From: Streptomyces fradiae ATCC 10745 = DSM 40063
Lineage (GTDB): Bacteria; Actinomycetota; Actinomycetes; Streptomycetales; Streptomycetaceae
Length of the DNA: 64,000 nt
NCBI RefSeq assembly: GCF_008704425.1
Contig: NZ_CP023696.1
Span: 4,132,501-4,196,500, forward strand
Direction: 5' to 3'
Positions 33,158 to 41,903 of this stretch are shown in pieces. The notes beneath the pieces were generated by a model that saw only the letters and a program-made list of their open reading frames with translations, ran no database searches and had not been told where the DNA came from. How positions within the stretch are numbered: position 1 is the first letter of the stretch; every line of letters begins with the position of its first letter. The position numbers were made by a program, and so were the translations under genes.

Positions 33158-33163
33158 TAGGCT
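33158..33163 (+). promoter_or_regulatory. -10 box TAGGCT of a probable leaderless gene
   Basis: TAGGCT lies 7 nt before the ATG at 33171 with no ribosome binding site between them. Confidence 0.45.
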
Positions 33164-33170
33164 CCGCCCC

Positions 33171-33524
33171 ATGAACGTCCTCATCAACGTCTTCGTCGCC
33201 CTCCACGTCATCGGCATCGCCGCCCTGCTCGGCGGCTTCCTGACCCAGATGAAGGCGATCGGCGCGGGCACGGCCCGCATGGTTCCGGCCATGCTCCACG
33301 GCGCGCTGACCATGCTCGTCACCGGCATGGTGCTCGTCGGCCTCAACGAGGCCCAGGGCGCCGCGCTCGACCACGTCAAGATCGGCGTGAAGCTGGCGCT
33401 GCTGGTGGTCATCCTCGGCCTGGTCTACGTCAAGCGCGACGACGAGCGCGCCGGCAAGGGCGCCTTCGCGGCGGTCGGCGCCCTGACCATGGCGAACGTC
33501 TTCATCGCCACCCTCTGGACCTGA
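33171..33524 (+). CDS. Small integral membrane protein (four predicted helices)
   Basis: Protein of 117 residues, almost all hydrophobic: about four membrane helices, starting with MNVLINVFVALHVIGIAALL and ending LTMANVFIATLWT, with a short charged loop VKRDDERAGKG. His13 in the first helix is notable. The family is common in Streptomyces next to pcrA, but I cannot name a function. Leaderless start probable. Confidence 0.8.
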   Translation: MNVLINVFVALHVIGIAALLGGFLTQMKAIGAGTARMVPAMLHGALTMLVTGMVLVGLNEAQGAALDHVKIGVKLALLVVILGLVYVKRDDERAGKGAFAAVGALTMANVFIATLWT

Positions 33525-33554
33525 CGGCCGCCCGCGCCCCGACCGGACAGCCCC

Positions 33555-33583
33555 GCCCCCGCGCCCGGACCAGGCGCGGGGGC
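33555..33583 (+). terminator. Hairpin after the small membrane protein gene
   Basis: GCCCCCGCGCC and GGCGCGGGGGC form a perfect 11-bp stem with a 7-nt loop, 31 bp after the stop codon. The rest of the 345-bp gap up to pcrA is G/C-rich and empty. Confidence 0.55.
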
Positions 33584-33869
33584 GCCCCCGCGCCTGGACC
33601 GCCTTCCGAGCCGGCGGCCCCCGCCCCCGCGTCGGCCCGCCCTCCGTGCCGGCGGACCCCGTCCCCGCACCGGACCCCGCCGCTCCCGCCCGGCCCCGGC
33701 CCCAGGCGCCCGCGTGCGCCCCGAGGCGCCCAGGTGGGCGCCCGAGGTGGCCCCGGGCGCCCCGAGTCCGGGGCCACCCGGCTCGCCGCCCGTGACCGGC
33801 CGGTGGCGCACCGCGAGGGGCGGCGTTCCGGCCCGGGCTGTCAGTGGGGCCGCCTAGACTCGGTAGGCG

Positions 33870-36335
33870 ATGAGCAGCCTCTTTGACGACAGCTTCCTGG
33901 CGGACCTCCGCGACCACCGCGCGGAGGAGCCGCCGCCCCCCGAGGACTCCGAGGTCCCCCCGGCCGTGGAGGAGGTCCCGTACGACCTCTTCGAGGGGAA
34001 GTTCGACGTGCCCCCGGCCCGCGACCCGTACTACCGGGACGGCTCCCCGCGTCCGGTCGTCGACCCCGGCGCCCTGCTCGACGGGTTGAACGAGCAGCAG
34101 CGGGCCGCCGTCGTCCACCACGGGACGCCGCTGCTCATCGTCGCGGGCGCGGGCTCCGGCAAGACCCGCGTGCTCACCCACCGCATCGCGCACCTCCTCG
34201 GCACCCGGAGCGTGCACCCCGGCCAGATCCTGGCCATCACGTTCACCAACAAGGCCGCGGGCGAGATGAAGGAGCGCGTCGAGCAGCTCGTCGGCCCGCG
34301 CGCCTCCGCCATGTGGGTCATGACGTTCCACAGCGCGTGCGTCCGCATCCTGCGCCGGGAGTCCAAGCGACTGGGCTTCACCTCGTCGTTCTCGATCTAC
34401 GACGCCGCCGACTCCAAGCGGCTCATGGCCCTGGTCTGCCGCGACCTGGACCTCGACCCGAAGCGGTACCCGCCGAAGTCCTTCAGCGCCAAGGTCTCCA
34501 ACCTCAAGAACGAGCTCATCGACGAGGAGACCTTCGCCGACCAGGCGACGGACGGCTTCGAGAAGACCCTCGCCGAGGCCTACCGCATGTACCAGGCGCG
34601 GCTGCGCGAGGCCAACGCCCTGGACTTCGACGACATCATCATGACGACGGTCCACCTGCTCCAGGCGTTCCCCGACGTCGCCGAGCACTACCGCCGCCGC
34701 TTCCGCCACGTCCTCGTCGACGAGTACCAGGACACCAACCACGCGCAGTACACGCTCGTGCGCGAGCTGGTCGGCCAGCCGGGCGGCGACGACGACCCGG
34801 TCCCGGCCGAGCTGTGCGTCGTCGGCGACGCCGACCAGTCGATCTACGCCTTCCGCGGCGCGACCATCCGCAACATCCTCCAGTTCGAGGAGGACTACCC
34901 GGACGCGACGACGATCCTGCTGGAGCAGAACTACCGCTCCACCCAGACCATCCTCTCCGCCGCCAACGCCGTCATCGAGCGCAACGAGAGCCGCCGCCCC
35001 AAGAACCTGTGGACCCAGGCCGGCGAGGGCGCCCGCATCACCGGCTACGTCGCGGACACCGAGCACGACGAGGCGCAGTTCGTCGCCGACGAGATAGACC
35101 GGCTGACCGACGCCGGGGAGGCGAAGGCGGGCGACGTCGCCGTCTTCTACCGGACCAACGCCCAGTCGCGCGTCTTCGAAGAGGTCTTCATCCGCGTCGG
35201 CCTGCCCTACAAGGTCGTCGGCGGTGTCCGCTTCTACGAGCGCAAGGAGGTCCGCGACGTCCTCGCGTACCTGCGCGTCCTCGCCAACCCGGAGGACGCC
35301 GTCCCCCTGCGCCGCATCCTCAACGTGCCGAAGCGCGGCATCGGCGAGCGCGCCGAGGCCATGATCGAGGCCCTCGCCCTGCGCGAGAGGATCACCTTCC
35401 CGCAGGCCCTGAAGCGGGTGGACGAGGCGTACGGCATGGCGGCCCGCTCGGCGAATGCCGTGAAGCGGTTCAACACCCTCATGGAGGAGCTGCGCACGGT
35501 CGTCGAGTCCGGCGCCGGTCCGGCCGTGGTCCTGGAGGCCGTCCTGGAGCGCACCGGCTACCTCGCGGAGCTCCAGGCGTCGACGGACCCGCAGGACGAG
35601 ACGCGGATCGAGAACCTCCAGGAGCTCGCCGCGGTCGCCCTGGAGTTCGAGCAGGAGCGCGGCGAGGACGAGGGCGCGGGCACGCTCGCGGAGTTCCTGG
35701 AGCAGGTCGCGCTGGTCGCGGACTCGGACCAGATCCCGGACGGCGACGAGGACGGCGACGGGGTCATCACGCTGATGACGCTGCACACGGCGAAGGGCCT
35801 GGAGTTCCCGGTCGTGTTCCTGACCGGCATGGAGGACGGCGTCTTCCCGCACATGCGCGCCCTCGGCCAGACCAAGGAGCTGGAGGAGGAGCGCCGCCTC
35901 GCGTACGTGGGCATCACCCGCGCGCGGGAGCGGCTGTATCTGACGCGTTCCGCGATGCGCAGCGCGTGGGGCCAGCCCGCGTACAACCCGCCGTCGCGGT
36001 TCCTGGAGGAGATCCCGCCGCAGTACGTGGAGTGGAAGCGCACGGGGAGGACGGCCGCCGCGCCGTCCGGCGCGCCGGGCCCGGCGTCGGGTGTGGCCGC
36101 GTCCCTGTCGGCGTCCCGCGCCCGCTCGGGCCCCTCCGGCTTCGCCACGCGCCGTGCGGCGGACAAGCCGGTGATCTCGCTGTCCGTGGGCGACCGGGTC
36201 ACGCACGACCAGTTCGGCCTCGGCACGGTGACGGCGGTGACGGGCACGGGCGGCGACGCCCAGGCGACGATCGACTTCGGCGACGACAAGCCGAAGCGGC
36301 TGCTGCTGCGCTACGCGCCGGTGGAGAAGCTGTAG
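33870..36335 (+). CDS. pcrA: ATP-dependent DNA helicase PcrA/UvrD
   Basis: Superfamily 1A 3'-5' helicase of 821 residues for repair and for removing obstacles from replication. About 70 acidic residues precede the Q-motif (LNEQQRAAVVH). Motif I is AGAGSGKT (Lys98), motif II VDEYQDTN, motif III GDADQSIYAFRGA, then LEQNYRST, and motifs V-VI in TLHTAKGLEFPVVFLTGME and RRLAYVGITRARERLYL. The C terminus has the Tudor-like RNA-polymerase-binding fold (VGDRVTHDQFGLGTVTAV). Start: ATG 33870; a TAGACT box 9 nt upstream and no Shine-Dalgarno suggest a leaderless or near-leaderless message. Confidence 0.97.
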   Translation: MSSLFDDSFLADLRDHRAEEPPPPEDSEVPPAVEEVPYDLFEGKFDVPPARDPYYRDGSPRPVVDPGALLDGLNEQQRAAVVHHGTPLLIVAGAGSGKTRVLTHRIAHLLGTRSVHPGQILAITFTNKAAGEMKERVEQLVGPRASAMWVMTFHSACVRILRRESKRLGFTSSFSIYDAADSKRLMALVCRDLDLDPKRYPPKSFSAKVSNLKNELIDEETFADQATDGFEKTLAEAYRMYQARLREANALDFDDIIMTTVHLLQAFPDVAEHYRRRFRHVLVDEYQDTNHAQYTLVRELVGQPGGDDDPVPAELCVVGDADQSIYAFRGATIRNILQFEEDYPDATTILLEQNYRSTQTILSAANAVIERNESRRPKNLWTQAGEGARITGYVADTEHDEAQFVADEIDRLTDAGEAKAGDVAVFYRTNAQSRVFEEVFIRVGLPYKVVGGVRFYERKEVRDVLAYLRVLANPEDAVPLRRILNVPKRGIGERAEAMIEALALRERITFPQALKRVDEAYGMAARSANAVKRFNTLMEELRTVVESGAGPAVVLEAVLERTGYLAELQASTDPQDETRIENLQELAAVALEFEQERGEDEGAGTLAEFLEQVALVADSDQIPDGDEDGDGVITLMTLHTAKGLEFPVVFLTGMEDGVFPHMRALGQTKELEEERRLAYVGITRARERLYLTRSAMRSAWGQPAYNPPSRFLEEIPPQYVEWKRTGRTAAAPSGAPGPASGVAASLSASRARSGPSGFATRRAADKPVISLSVGDRVTHDQFGLGTVTAVTGTGGDAQATIDFGDDKPKRLLLRYAPVEKL

Positions 36336-36411
36336 CCCCGTCGGACGTGAGCCCCCGGTGCGGTGGTCCCGGGGGCCGGCACCCGCGGGGCCGGGACCTC
36401 AGGGGCTCGAA

Positions 36412-36435
36412 CCCGCAGGGGCTCGAGCCTGCGGG
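36412..36435. terminator. Hairpin between convergent pcrA and M23 peptidase genes
   Basis: CCCGCAGG-GGCTCGAG-CCTGCGGG: a perfect 8-bp stem whose loop contains the palindrome CTCGAG. It can serve both directions. The same area holds two copies of gcggggccgggacct (near 36385 and 36432). Confidence 0.5.
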
Positions 36436-36554
36436 GCCGGGACCTCCGGGTGTGAGCCCCGGCGGGTACTGTGGCGGCCCGGCCGCGGTCGCGCCGTGGG
36501 CCCGCAGGGGCGGGCGGGCCCCGTGGGCCCCTGGGGGCGCGTTGCGCGGGTGGG

Positions 36555-38231
36555 TCAGCCGGTGGGGCTGAGGCCGTGGCTGCGCAGCCACGCCTCCGGG
36601 TCGATCGCGGCGCCGCCGCCCGGCCGGACCTCGAAGTGCAGGTGCGGGCCGGTGGAGTTGCCCGAGTTGCCCGAGTAGGCGATGACGTCGCCCGCCTTCA
36701 CGGAACCCGAGCGGATCTTGGCGCTGCTCAGATGGCAGTACCAGGTCTCCGTGCCGTCCTTGGCGGTGACGATCACCATGTTGCCGTACGCGCCGTTCCA
36801 CTGCGTCCGCACGGTGCCGTCCGTCGCGGCCATCACCGGCGTGCCGTACTGGACGGGGAAGTCGATGCCGGTGTGCAGCGACATCCAGTTGACGCCCGAC
36901 TGGCCGTAGCCGGCGCTGAGCTGGCGGAGCGCCACGGGCAGCGCGAACTTGGGGCGCATGGCCTCGCGGCGCTTGGCCTCCTCCTCGCGCTTCTTGCGCT
37001 CCGCCTCCTGGCGGGCCTTGAGGTCGATGCGCTCCTGCGTGCGGCTGGCGCGGTCGCCGAAGTCGAGGGCCTCGGCGTCGAGCGCGGCGAGCTGGGTGTC
37101 GAGGGCGCTGTTGGCGACGGCGGGCTTCACGGACGCCGGGTCGGCGGCGGTGACGGCCTTGCCGTCGTCCTTCTGCTCGGTGCCGGTGAGGCCGCTGACG
37201 GACGCGGCGGCGATCCCGGCGACGCCCATGACGCACGCCGACGGCACGGCGACGGTCAGCAGCGCCGAGCGCCGGGCGGGGGTGCGGCGCCGGCCGCGGC
37301 TGCCGCCGGCGCGGCGGGCCGTGCGGGCCGAGGCGGCGACGGCGACCGGCTCGTCGAGGGCGTCGAGCGCGTCGGCGTCGTCCGCGTGCTCCCGGTCGTC
37401 GGGTCCACCCAGGTCGTCGAGCACCTCGAAGGTCTGCGTGGACGGCCCGTCGCCGTCGAGGTCGTCGGGGAGGTCCTCGGCGAAGTCGCCCGCCGGTTGG
37501 GCCGGGAGGCCCTCCGCGTCGGAGTCGCCGCCGTAGGTGGTGCCGGTGTCGCCGTCCGCCTCGGCGGTGGGCTCCGCCTGCTCGGCCCGCGGGCCGTCGT
37601 CGGCGGGGGAGTAGTCGTACTGCTCCGGGACGAACGCCGCGGTGGCGCGGGTCTCCTCGGAGGCGTGGTTCCACGCGGTGGCGTCGTAGGCGCCGGTCTC
37701 GTAGGAGGCGGGGGCGTACGCGGCGGTGTCGAATGCGGCGGTGTCGAATGCACCGGTCGTGTCCGTCGTGCCGGTTGTGTCCCAGGCGCCCGGGGCGGAC
37801 GCGTCGCCGCCGGCGGCCTGGCCGTACCACTCACCGGTCGTCCCGTAGGTGGGGGCGGTCGCGGCCGCGTACTGCTGGTCGCCCTGCTCCTGGCTCCAAC
37901 TCGCCGCGCCCCACTGGCCGGATGTGGCGGACGGGTCGGCGTAGGCGGTGTACGCGGAGGTGGTGGACGCGGTGGTGTCGGACCACTGGGCGGTGTCGTA
38001 CTGGCCGCCGTGCCCGGCGTCGTAGCCGCCGTAGAGGGGGTCGGCCGTCTGGTGGGCTCCGGTGTCGTACGAGGCGGGGGCGTGGGTGCCGGTGCCGTAG
38101 GACCCGGTGCCGTACGCGGCGGTCTGGTAGCCGCCGTCGTAGCCGTTCTCACTGGTCGTGTAGGTCGTGAAGCTGCCCGTGGCATACGCGTCGTCTCCGA
38201 CGTAGCCGGCGTGGGGGTGCTGGTCGTTCAC
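36555..38231 (-). CDS. M23-family peptidase with a long Tyr/Gly/Thr-rich cytoplasmic region
   Basis: Type II membrane protein of 558 residues. Residues 1-325 are a cytoplasmic region: first about 190 residues rich in Tyr, Gly, Thr, Ala (units like YGTGSYGTGTHAP), then an acidic Asp/Glu part, then Arg-rich. A membrane segment at about 326-350 follows, then a coiled coil with Glu/Lys/Arg repeats, and an M23/LytM domain with HTGIDFPVQYGTPV, WYCHLSS and GPHLHFEVRPGG, i.e. His/Asp and HxH metal ligands. All are present, so an active endopeptidase is expected. GTG start at 38231 with gagagagaag upstream. Role in wall remodelling during growth or septation is inferred. Confidence 0.88.
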   Translation of the reverse strand: MNDQHPHAGYVGDDAYATGSFTTYTTSENGYDGGYQTAAYGTGSYGTGTHAPASYDTGAHQTADPLYGGYDAGHGGQYDTAQWSDTTASTTSAYTAYADPSATSGQWGAASWSQEQGDQQYAAATAPTYGTTGEWYGQAAGGDASAPGAWDTTGTTDTTGAFDTAAFDTAAYAPASYETGAYDATAWNHASEETRATAAFVPEQYDYSPADDGPRAEQAEPTAEADGDTGTTYGGDSDAEGLPAQPAGDFAEDLPDDLDGDGPSTQTFEVLDDLGGPDDREHADDADALDALDEPVAVAASARTARRAGGSRGRRRTPARRSALLTVAVPSACVMGVAGIAAASVSGLTGTEQKDDGKAVTAADPASVKPAVANSALDTQLAALDAEALDFGDRASRTQERIDLKARQEAERKKREEEAKRREAMRPKFALPVALRQLSAGYGQSGVNWMSLHTGIDFPVQYGTPVMAATDGTVRTQWNGAYGNMVIVTAKDGTETWYCHLSSAKIRSGSVKAGDVIAYSGNSGNSTGPHLHFEVRPGGGAAIDPEAWLRSHGLSPTG

Positions 38232-39012
38232 CAACTTCTCTCTCGCCTCGGCAGCAGGACCAGTTCCGGGCCGACCCTGACGGGCACCCGGAGGGGAAGC
38301 AGTGGGCGCGACTGTACCCGGCGGTATGCGCAACCGACAATCTTCGGTGGGGTTTACGCCTCACGGAACGGGGCATTCGGACGCCTTTCGGCGGAGCGCA
38401 CACCGAGCCTTGGCCGTACGTTCGAAACACGTTCGATCTGTGGTGGCGACTTCACGCCGTGGCCATGTGGCCGGAAGGCGACCCCCGAGCGGAAACGGAA
38501 GCCCGAGCGGAGCCATGCGGAAGGCGGCGGCGATGGGCTTCACATGGGCGCGGGTCCTCGCGTCGGGGAGCGGACGGGCGCATGCGGAAGCGGTGGGGCG
38601 GATCGCGTGCGTGGGGCGTGCGGAAGCGGTGGGGCGGATCGCGTGCGTGGGCGTGCGGGCCGCGCGCGGAGGTGCAGCGGTGGTGGGCGGCAGGCGGAGG
38701 GGCGCGTGCGAGGGGCGGCTCCGGCCCTCGTACACCTCGGGCGGGGCCGCGCCCGAGGGTGGGGATGCGTCCTACGCCCCTGCCGCGCGGCTGACGGTAC
38801 GGGGGTACGACGACCTCGTCGCGGCTCCGGATCGGCTCGCGCGCCGGCGGCGGCCCCTGGCCCGCCCGATGGGGAACGACGCGCGGAGAACAATGCCCAC
38901 GTGTGATTTCCCCCTCCCTCTTGACCGTGAAACGGCCGGTTGCGGGATGCTGGCGATAACGTTCGTTCACCTCCCCGGCACACAGGTACGGGGGACGCAT
39001 GTGGAGGCAGTG
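38232..39012. other. Intergenic region between M23 peptidase and icmB
   Basis: About 780 bp, a divergent regulatory area. TTGACC at 38921-38926 may be a -35 box for icmB with GATGCT 19 nt later. A 36-bp direct repeat is listed separately. No gene is supported. Confidence 0.45.
38583..38653. repeat. Imperfect 36-bp direct duplication
   Basis: tgcggaagcggtggggcgga... at 38583-38618 is repeated immediately at 38619-38653 with a single G missing. Recent duplication in a noncoding region. Confidence 0.85.
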
Positions 39013-39426
39013 ATGGGTGTGACCGGTCCGATCCGCGTGGTGGTGGCCAAGCCGGGTCTCGACGGCCACGATCGCGGTGCGAAGGTGATCGCGCGGGCGC
39101 TGCGTGACGCCGGTATGGAGGTCATCTACACCGGCCTCCACCAGACGCCGGAGCAGATCGTGGACACCGCGATCCAGGAGGACGCCGACGCGATCGGGCT
39201 CTCGATCCTCTCCGGCGCCCACAACACGCTGTTCGCGCGTGTGCTGGAGCTGCTGAAGGAGCGCGACGCGGAGGACATCAAGGTCTTCGGCGGCGGCATC
39301 ATCCCGGAGGACGACATCCCGCCGCTCAAGGAGAAGGGCGTCGCCGCGATCTTCACGCCCGGCGCGACGACGGCGTCCATCGTGGACTGGGTCAACGCCC
39401 ACGTCCGCCAGCCGACCGGGGCCTGA
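39013..39426 (+). CDS. icmB: Isobutyryl-CoA mutase small subunit (B12-binding)
   Basis: Cobalamin-binding protein of 137 residues. It carries the DxHxxG motif with the cobalt-ligating His in KPGLDGHDRGAKVIARAL, a GLSILSGAH segment, and the FGGGIIPEDD loop. Such free-standing small subunits pair with a large subunit elsewhere in the genome to interconvert isobutyryl-CoA and n-butyryl-CoA, feeding fatty acid and polyketide precursors. A cobalamin domain of another CoA mutase is possible. The ATG at 39013 has ggagg 5 nt upstream; a GTG at 39001 is less likely. Confidence 0.88.
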   Translation: MGVTGPIRVVVAKPGLDGHDRGAKVIARALRDAGMEVIYTGLHQTPEQIVDTAIQEDADAIGLSILSGAHNTLFARVLELLKERDAEDIKVFGGGIIPEDDIPPLKEKGVAAIFTPGATTASIVDWVNAHVRQPTGA

Positions 39427-40068
39427 CACCACCCGGCGTGAGGGAAGGCGCCCCGGCGGGGCGCCCCCACCCGTGCCCGCCGGGCGCCGTCCCCGGCCCG
39501 GCACCCGTGCCCGGCCGGCCCCCGTCCCGGCCCGGCCTTCGCGCGCCCTCGGCCGTGCCTCCTCTCCGCCGCCGGCCCTACCCCGTCCCGTCCTCGCGGC
39601 CGGGACTCCGCCGTCGGCCGGTGGTCCATCCGCGCGCCCGCGCCCGTCTGGGCGCTGTCAGCCGAGCGCCTCTCCCGCTGACCCTCGCTGCCGTCGTGCC
39701 CGGTCCGTCGCGCTCCCCGTACCGGCCGGGTCGGGTAGGCGCCTTCCCCGTCCGGGCGGTCGGGTGACCCGCTGATCGCCCTTCGCGCGGCCTTTCCGCC
39801 GGGCGCCCGCGCGCCGGTCGCCGTCCACGGGGGCGTTCTCCGCCGCGTGCCCCGTCGAGCGCCCTGCCGGGAGCCGCGCTGCCAAGCGGGGCCCGGCAGC
39901 CCGGACCAGGGTGTGCCGGGAGCCGCGCCCGGGGGCTGGAGACCGCCCCCGCACGGCCCTTCCACCGTGGGCTCCCCGCCGCCCGGCGCCCCGTCGGACG
40001 CCGCCCCGCAGGGGACGGCGGGCCGGGGCGCCGCGCGGCCTTGGCACGGCGGCTCCGTCCGGTGCCGC
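39427..40068. other. Intergenic region between icmB and the DUF5691 gene
   Basis: About 640 bp of G/C-rich sequence between convergent genes. No gene or clear terminator is seen; open frames have no codon pattern distinct from chance. Confidence 0.5.
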
Positions 40069-41883
40069 TCAGCCCGTCCGGCCCGCCAGCTCCTCGTGCA
40101 TCGCGGCGCGCAGGCGCAGGGTCGCGACCAGCCGCTGGAACGCCTCCGCCCAGTACCCCCCGGCGCCCGGCGCCGCATCCCCGCCCTCGTCCGACGCCGC
40201 CGTCATCGACTCCAGCCGGCCCGCCTCCGCCGGATCGAGGCACCGCTCCGCCAGCCCCATCACCCCGCTGAAGCTCCAGGGATAGCCGCCCGCCTCGCGC
40301 GCGACGTCCAACGCGTCGACCACCGCCCGGCCCAGCGCCCCCGACCACGGCACCGCGCACACGCCGAGCAGCTGGAAGGCCTCCGGCAGGCCGTGCGACG
40401 CGACGAACGCCGCCACCCACTCCGCCCGCTCGCCGTCCGGCAGCGTCGACAGCAGCGCCGCCGACGACGCGGCGCCGGGCCCTGCCGAGGGCGGTGCCGA
40501 CGCCGGGCCCAGCAGCACCCGCGACCACGCCGCGTCCCGCTGCCGCACCGCCGCCCTGCACCACGCGGCGTGCAGCTCGTCCCGCCAGTCGTCCGCCACC
40601 GGCAGGGCGACGACCTCCTCGGGCGTCCGCCCGCCGAGCCGCTCCCCCCACACCGCGAGCGGCGCCGCCTCCACGAGCTGGCCCAGCCACCAGGACCGCT
40701 TGCCCCGGCCGGCCGGCGGCTGCGGTACGACACCGTCGCGCTGCATCGCGGCGTCGCACTCGTGCGGCGCCTCCACCGCGACCGTCGGCTGCCCCGCCGT
40801 GTGGTCGAGGCCCACGCAGCTCGCCGCCCGCGCGGCCATCCGCGCCGCGTACGCCGAGCCGGGCAGTGCCGACAGCAGCTCCGCCGCCGCGGAACGCACA
40901 TTGCGGCTCCGGTCCGACAGCGCGCCCTCCAGGAACTCCTCGTCGGCCGGGGACAGGCCCGTGCGCAGCGAGTCGAGGAACATCAGCCGGTCCTCGGCCC
41001 GCTCCTTCGCCCACGTCGAGGCCAGCAGCCGCAGGGCCGCGCCCGGGTCGTGCGCCCGTACGGCCCCCAGCAGCGCGACCCGCTCCGCGAACAGGCCCTC
41101 CTCCCACAGCCGCCGCACGCCCCCTGAGTCCTCGGGCGCGGGCAGCGCCGTGCCTCCGGACGCCCCGCGCAGGGCGAACCTCCACTCCGGGTTGAACCCG
41201 GCCAGCCACAGCGCGCGCGGCCCACCGAACGCCAGGGCCTGCGGGCGCAGATCGGTACGGGACCGCGCCGCGTCGAGCAGGGCGGGCAGGGCCGCGGCGG
41301 GCGCCCGGTAGCCGTACGCGTCGGCGGCGGCCAGCCACTGCGGCAGCAGCTCCGTCAGGTCCGGGGCGGCGCCCCGGCGACCGCCCCCGCCCGCCGACGG
41401 CCGGTCCGCGAGGAGCTGCGCCAGTCGCCGCGCGGCGGCCTCGGGGAGCGGAGGCCGCGCGTCGCCCGGCGCGGGCGGCGGCAGGGGCGCGGCGACGGCC
41501 GGGACGAGCCCGGCCCGCCGCCGCACGGTCTGCACGGCCGCCGCGCCCAGCAGCGCGAGCGGCGGGTCCAGGGGCTGCCCGGTGCTCCCGGGGCCGGTGC
41601 CCTGCCTACGGGTGCCCTCCTTACCGGTGCCCTCGGTCCTGGCGTCCACGGCTCCGGCATGCCCGTCCCCCGCGTCCACGGCTCCCGCATGCCCGTCCCC
41701 CGCGTCCACGGCTCCGGCGTCCAAGGCCCCGGTGCCCTCAGCCGTGGCGCCCCGCTGCCGGGGCCCCTGCGGGGCGGTGGCCCCGGCAGCGGGCGGCCGG
41801 GTACGGGCCCCGGGCGGGAGGGGGCGGCGGTCCGTGCCCAGGAGGGCCGACGTGACGAGGTCTTCCCAGCTCATCGTGGTCAT
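40069..41883 (-). CDS. DUF5691-family protein, member of the MoxR/VWA-linked gene set
   Basis: Cytoplasmic protein of 604 residues, mainly helical repeats, starting MTTMSWEDLVTSALLGTDRR as usual for DUF5691. Residues 30-75 contain two and a half 10-residue repeats (GHAGAVDAGD). Family-typical blocks are WLAGFNPEW and RLMFLDSLRTGLSPADEEFLE (HEAT-like). It starts 20 bp after the stop of the SWIM-domain gene and has a gaggag site, so they form one operon. The enzymatic role is unknown; the gene is consistently near MoxR, DUF5682 and VWA genes in actinomycetes, as here. Confidence 0.82.
   Translation of the reverse strand: MTTMSWEDLVTSALLGTDRRPLPPGARTRPPAAGATAPQGPRQRGATAEGTGALDAGAVDAGDGHAGAVDAGDGHAGAVDARTEGTGKEGTRRQGTGPGSTGQPLDPPLALLGAAAVQTVRRRAGLVPAVAAPLPPPAPGDARPPLPEAAARRLAQLLADRPSAGGGGRRGAAPDLTELLPQWLAAADAYGYRAPAAALPALLDAARSRTDLRPQALAFGGPRALWLAGFNPEWRFALRGASGGTALPAPEDSGGVRRLWEEGLFAERVALLGAVRAHDPGAALRLLASTWAKERAEDRLMFLDSLRTGLSPADEEFLEGALSDRSRNVRSAAAELLSALPGSAYAARMAARAASCVGLDHTAGQPTVAVEAPHECDAAMQRDGVVPQPPAGRGKRSWWLGQLVEAAPLAVWGERLGGRTPEEVVALPVADDWRDELHAAWCRAAVRQRDAAWSRVLLGPASAPPSAGPGAASSAALLSTLPDGERAEWVAAFVASHGLPEAFQLLGVCAVPWSGALGRAVVDALDVAREAGGYPWSFSGVMGLAERCLDPAEAGRLESMTAASDEGGDAAPGAGGYWAEAFQRLVATLRLRAAMHEELAGRTG
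41643..41720. repeat. 30-bp tandem repeat inside the DUF5691 gene
   Basis: Two full copies and one partial copy of a 30-bp unit (41643-41672, 41673-41702, 41703-41720) with one mismatch. The unit is 10 codons long, so copy number changes keep the frame. Confidence 0.9.
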
Positions 41884-41903
41884 GTCGTCTGCTCCTCGAT
41901 CCG

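Noticed and set aside
32955..33170. c-di-AMP (ydaO) riboswitch before the NlpC/P60 gene
   Set aside because: Such riboswitches often precede wall hydrolases in Streptomyces, so I looked, but the conserved core was not recognisable here or upstream of the M23 gene.
33081..36206. 1041-codon minus-strand frame opposite pcrA
   Set aside because: Mirror of a well-conserved helicase gene; composition only reflects reverse-complement codons.
38302..39012. Longer icmB product starting upstream
   Set aside because: The extra 237 codons are repetitive and unlike the family, whose members are about 135-140 residues; ATG 39013 has ggagg at the right distance.
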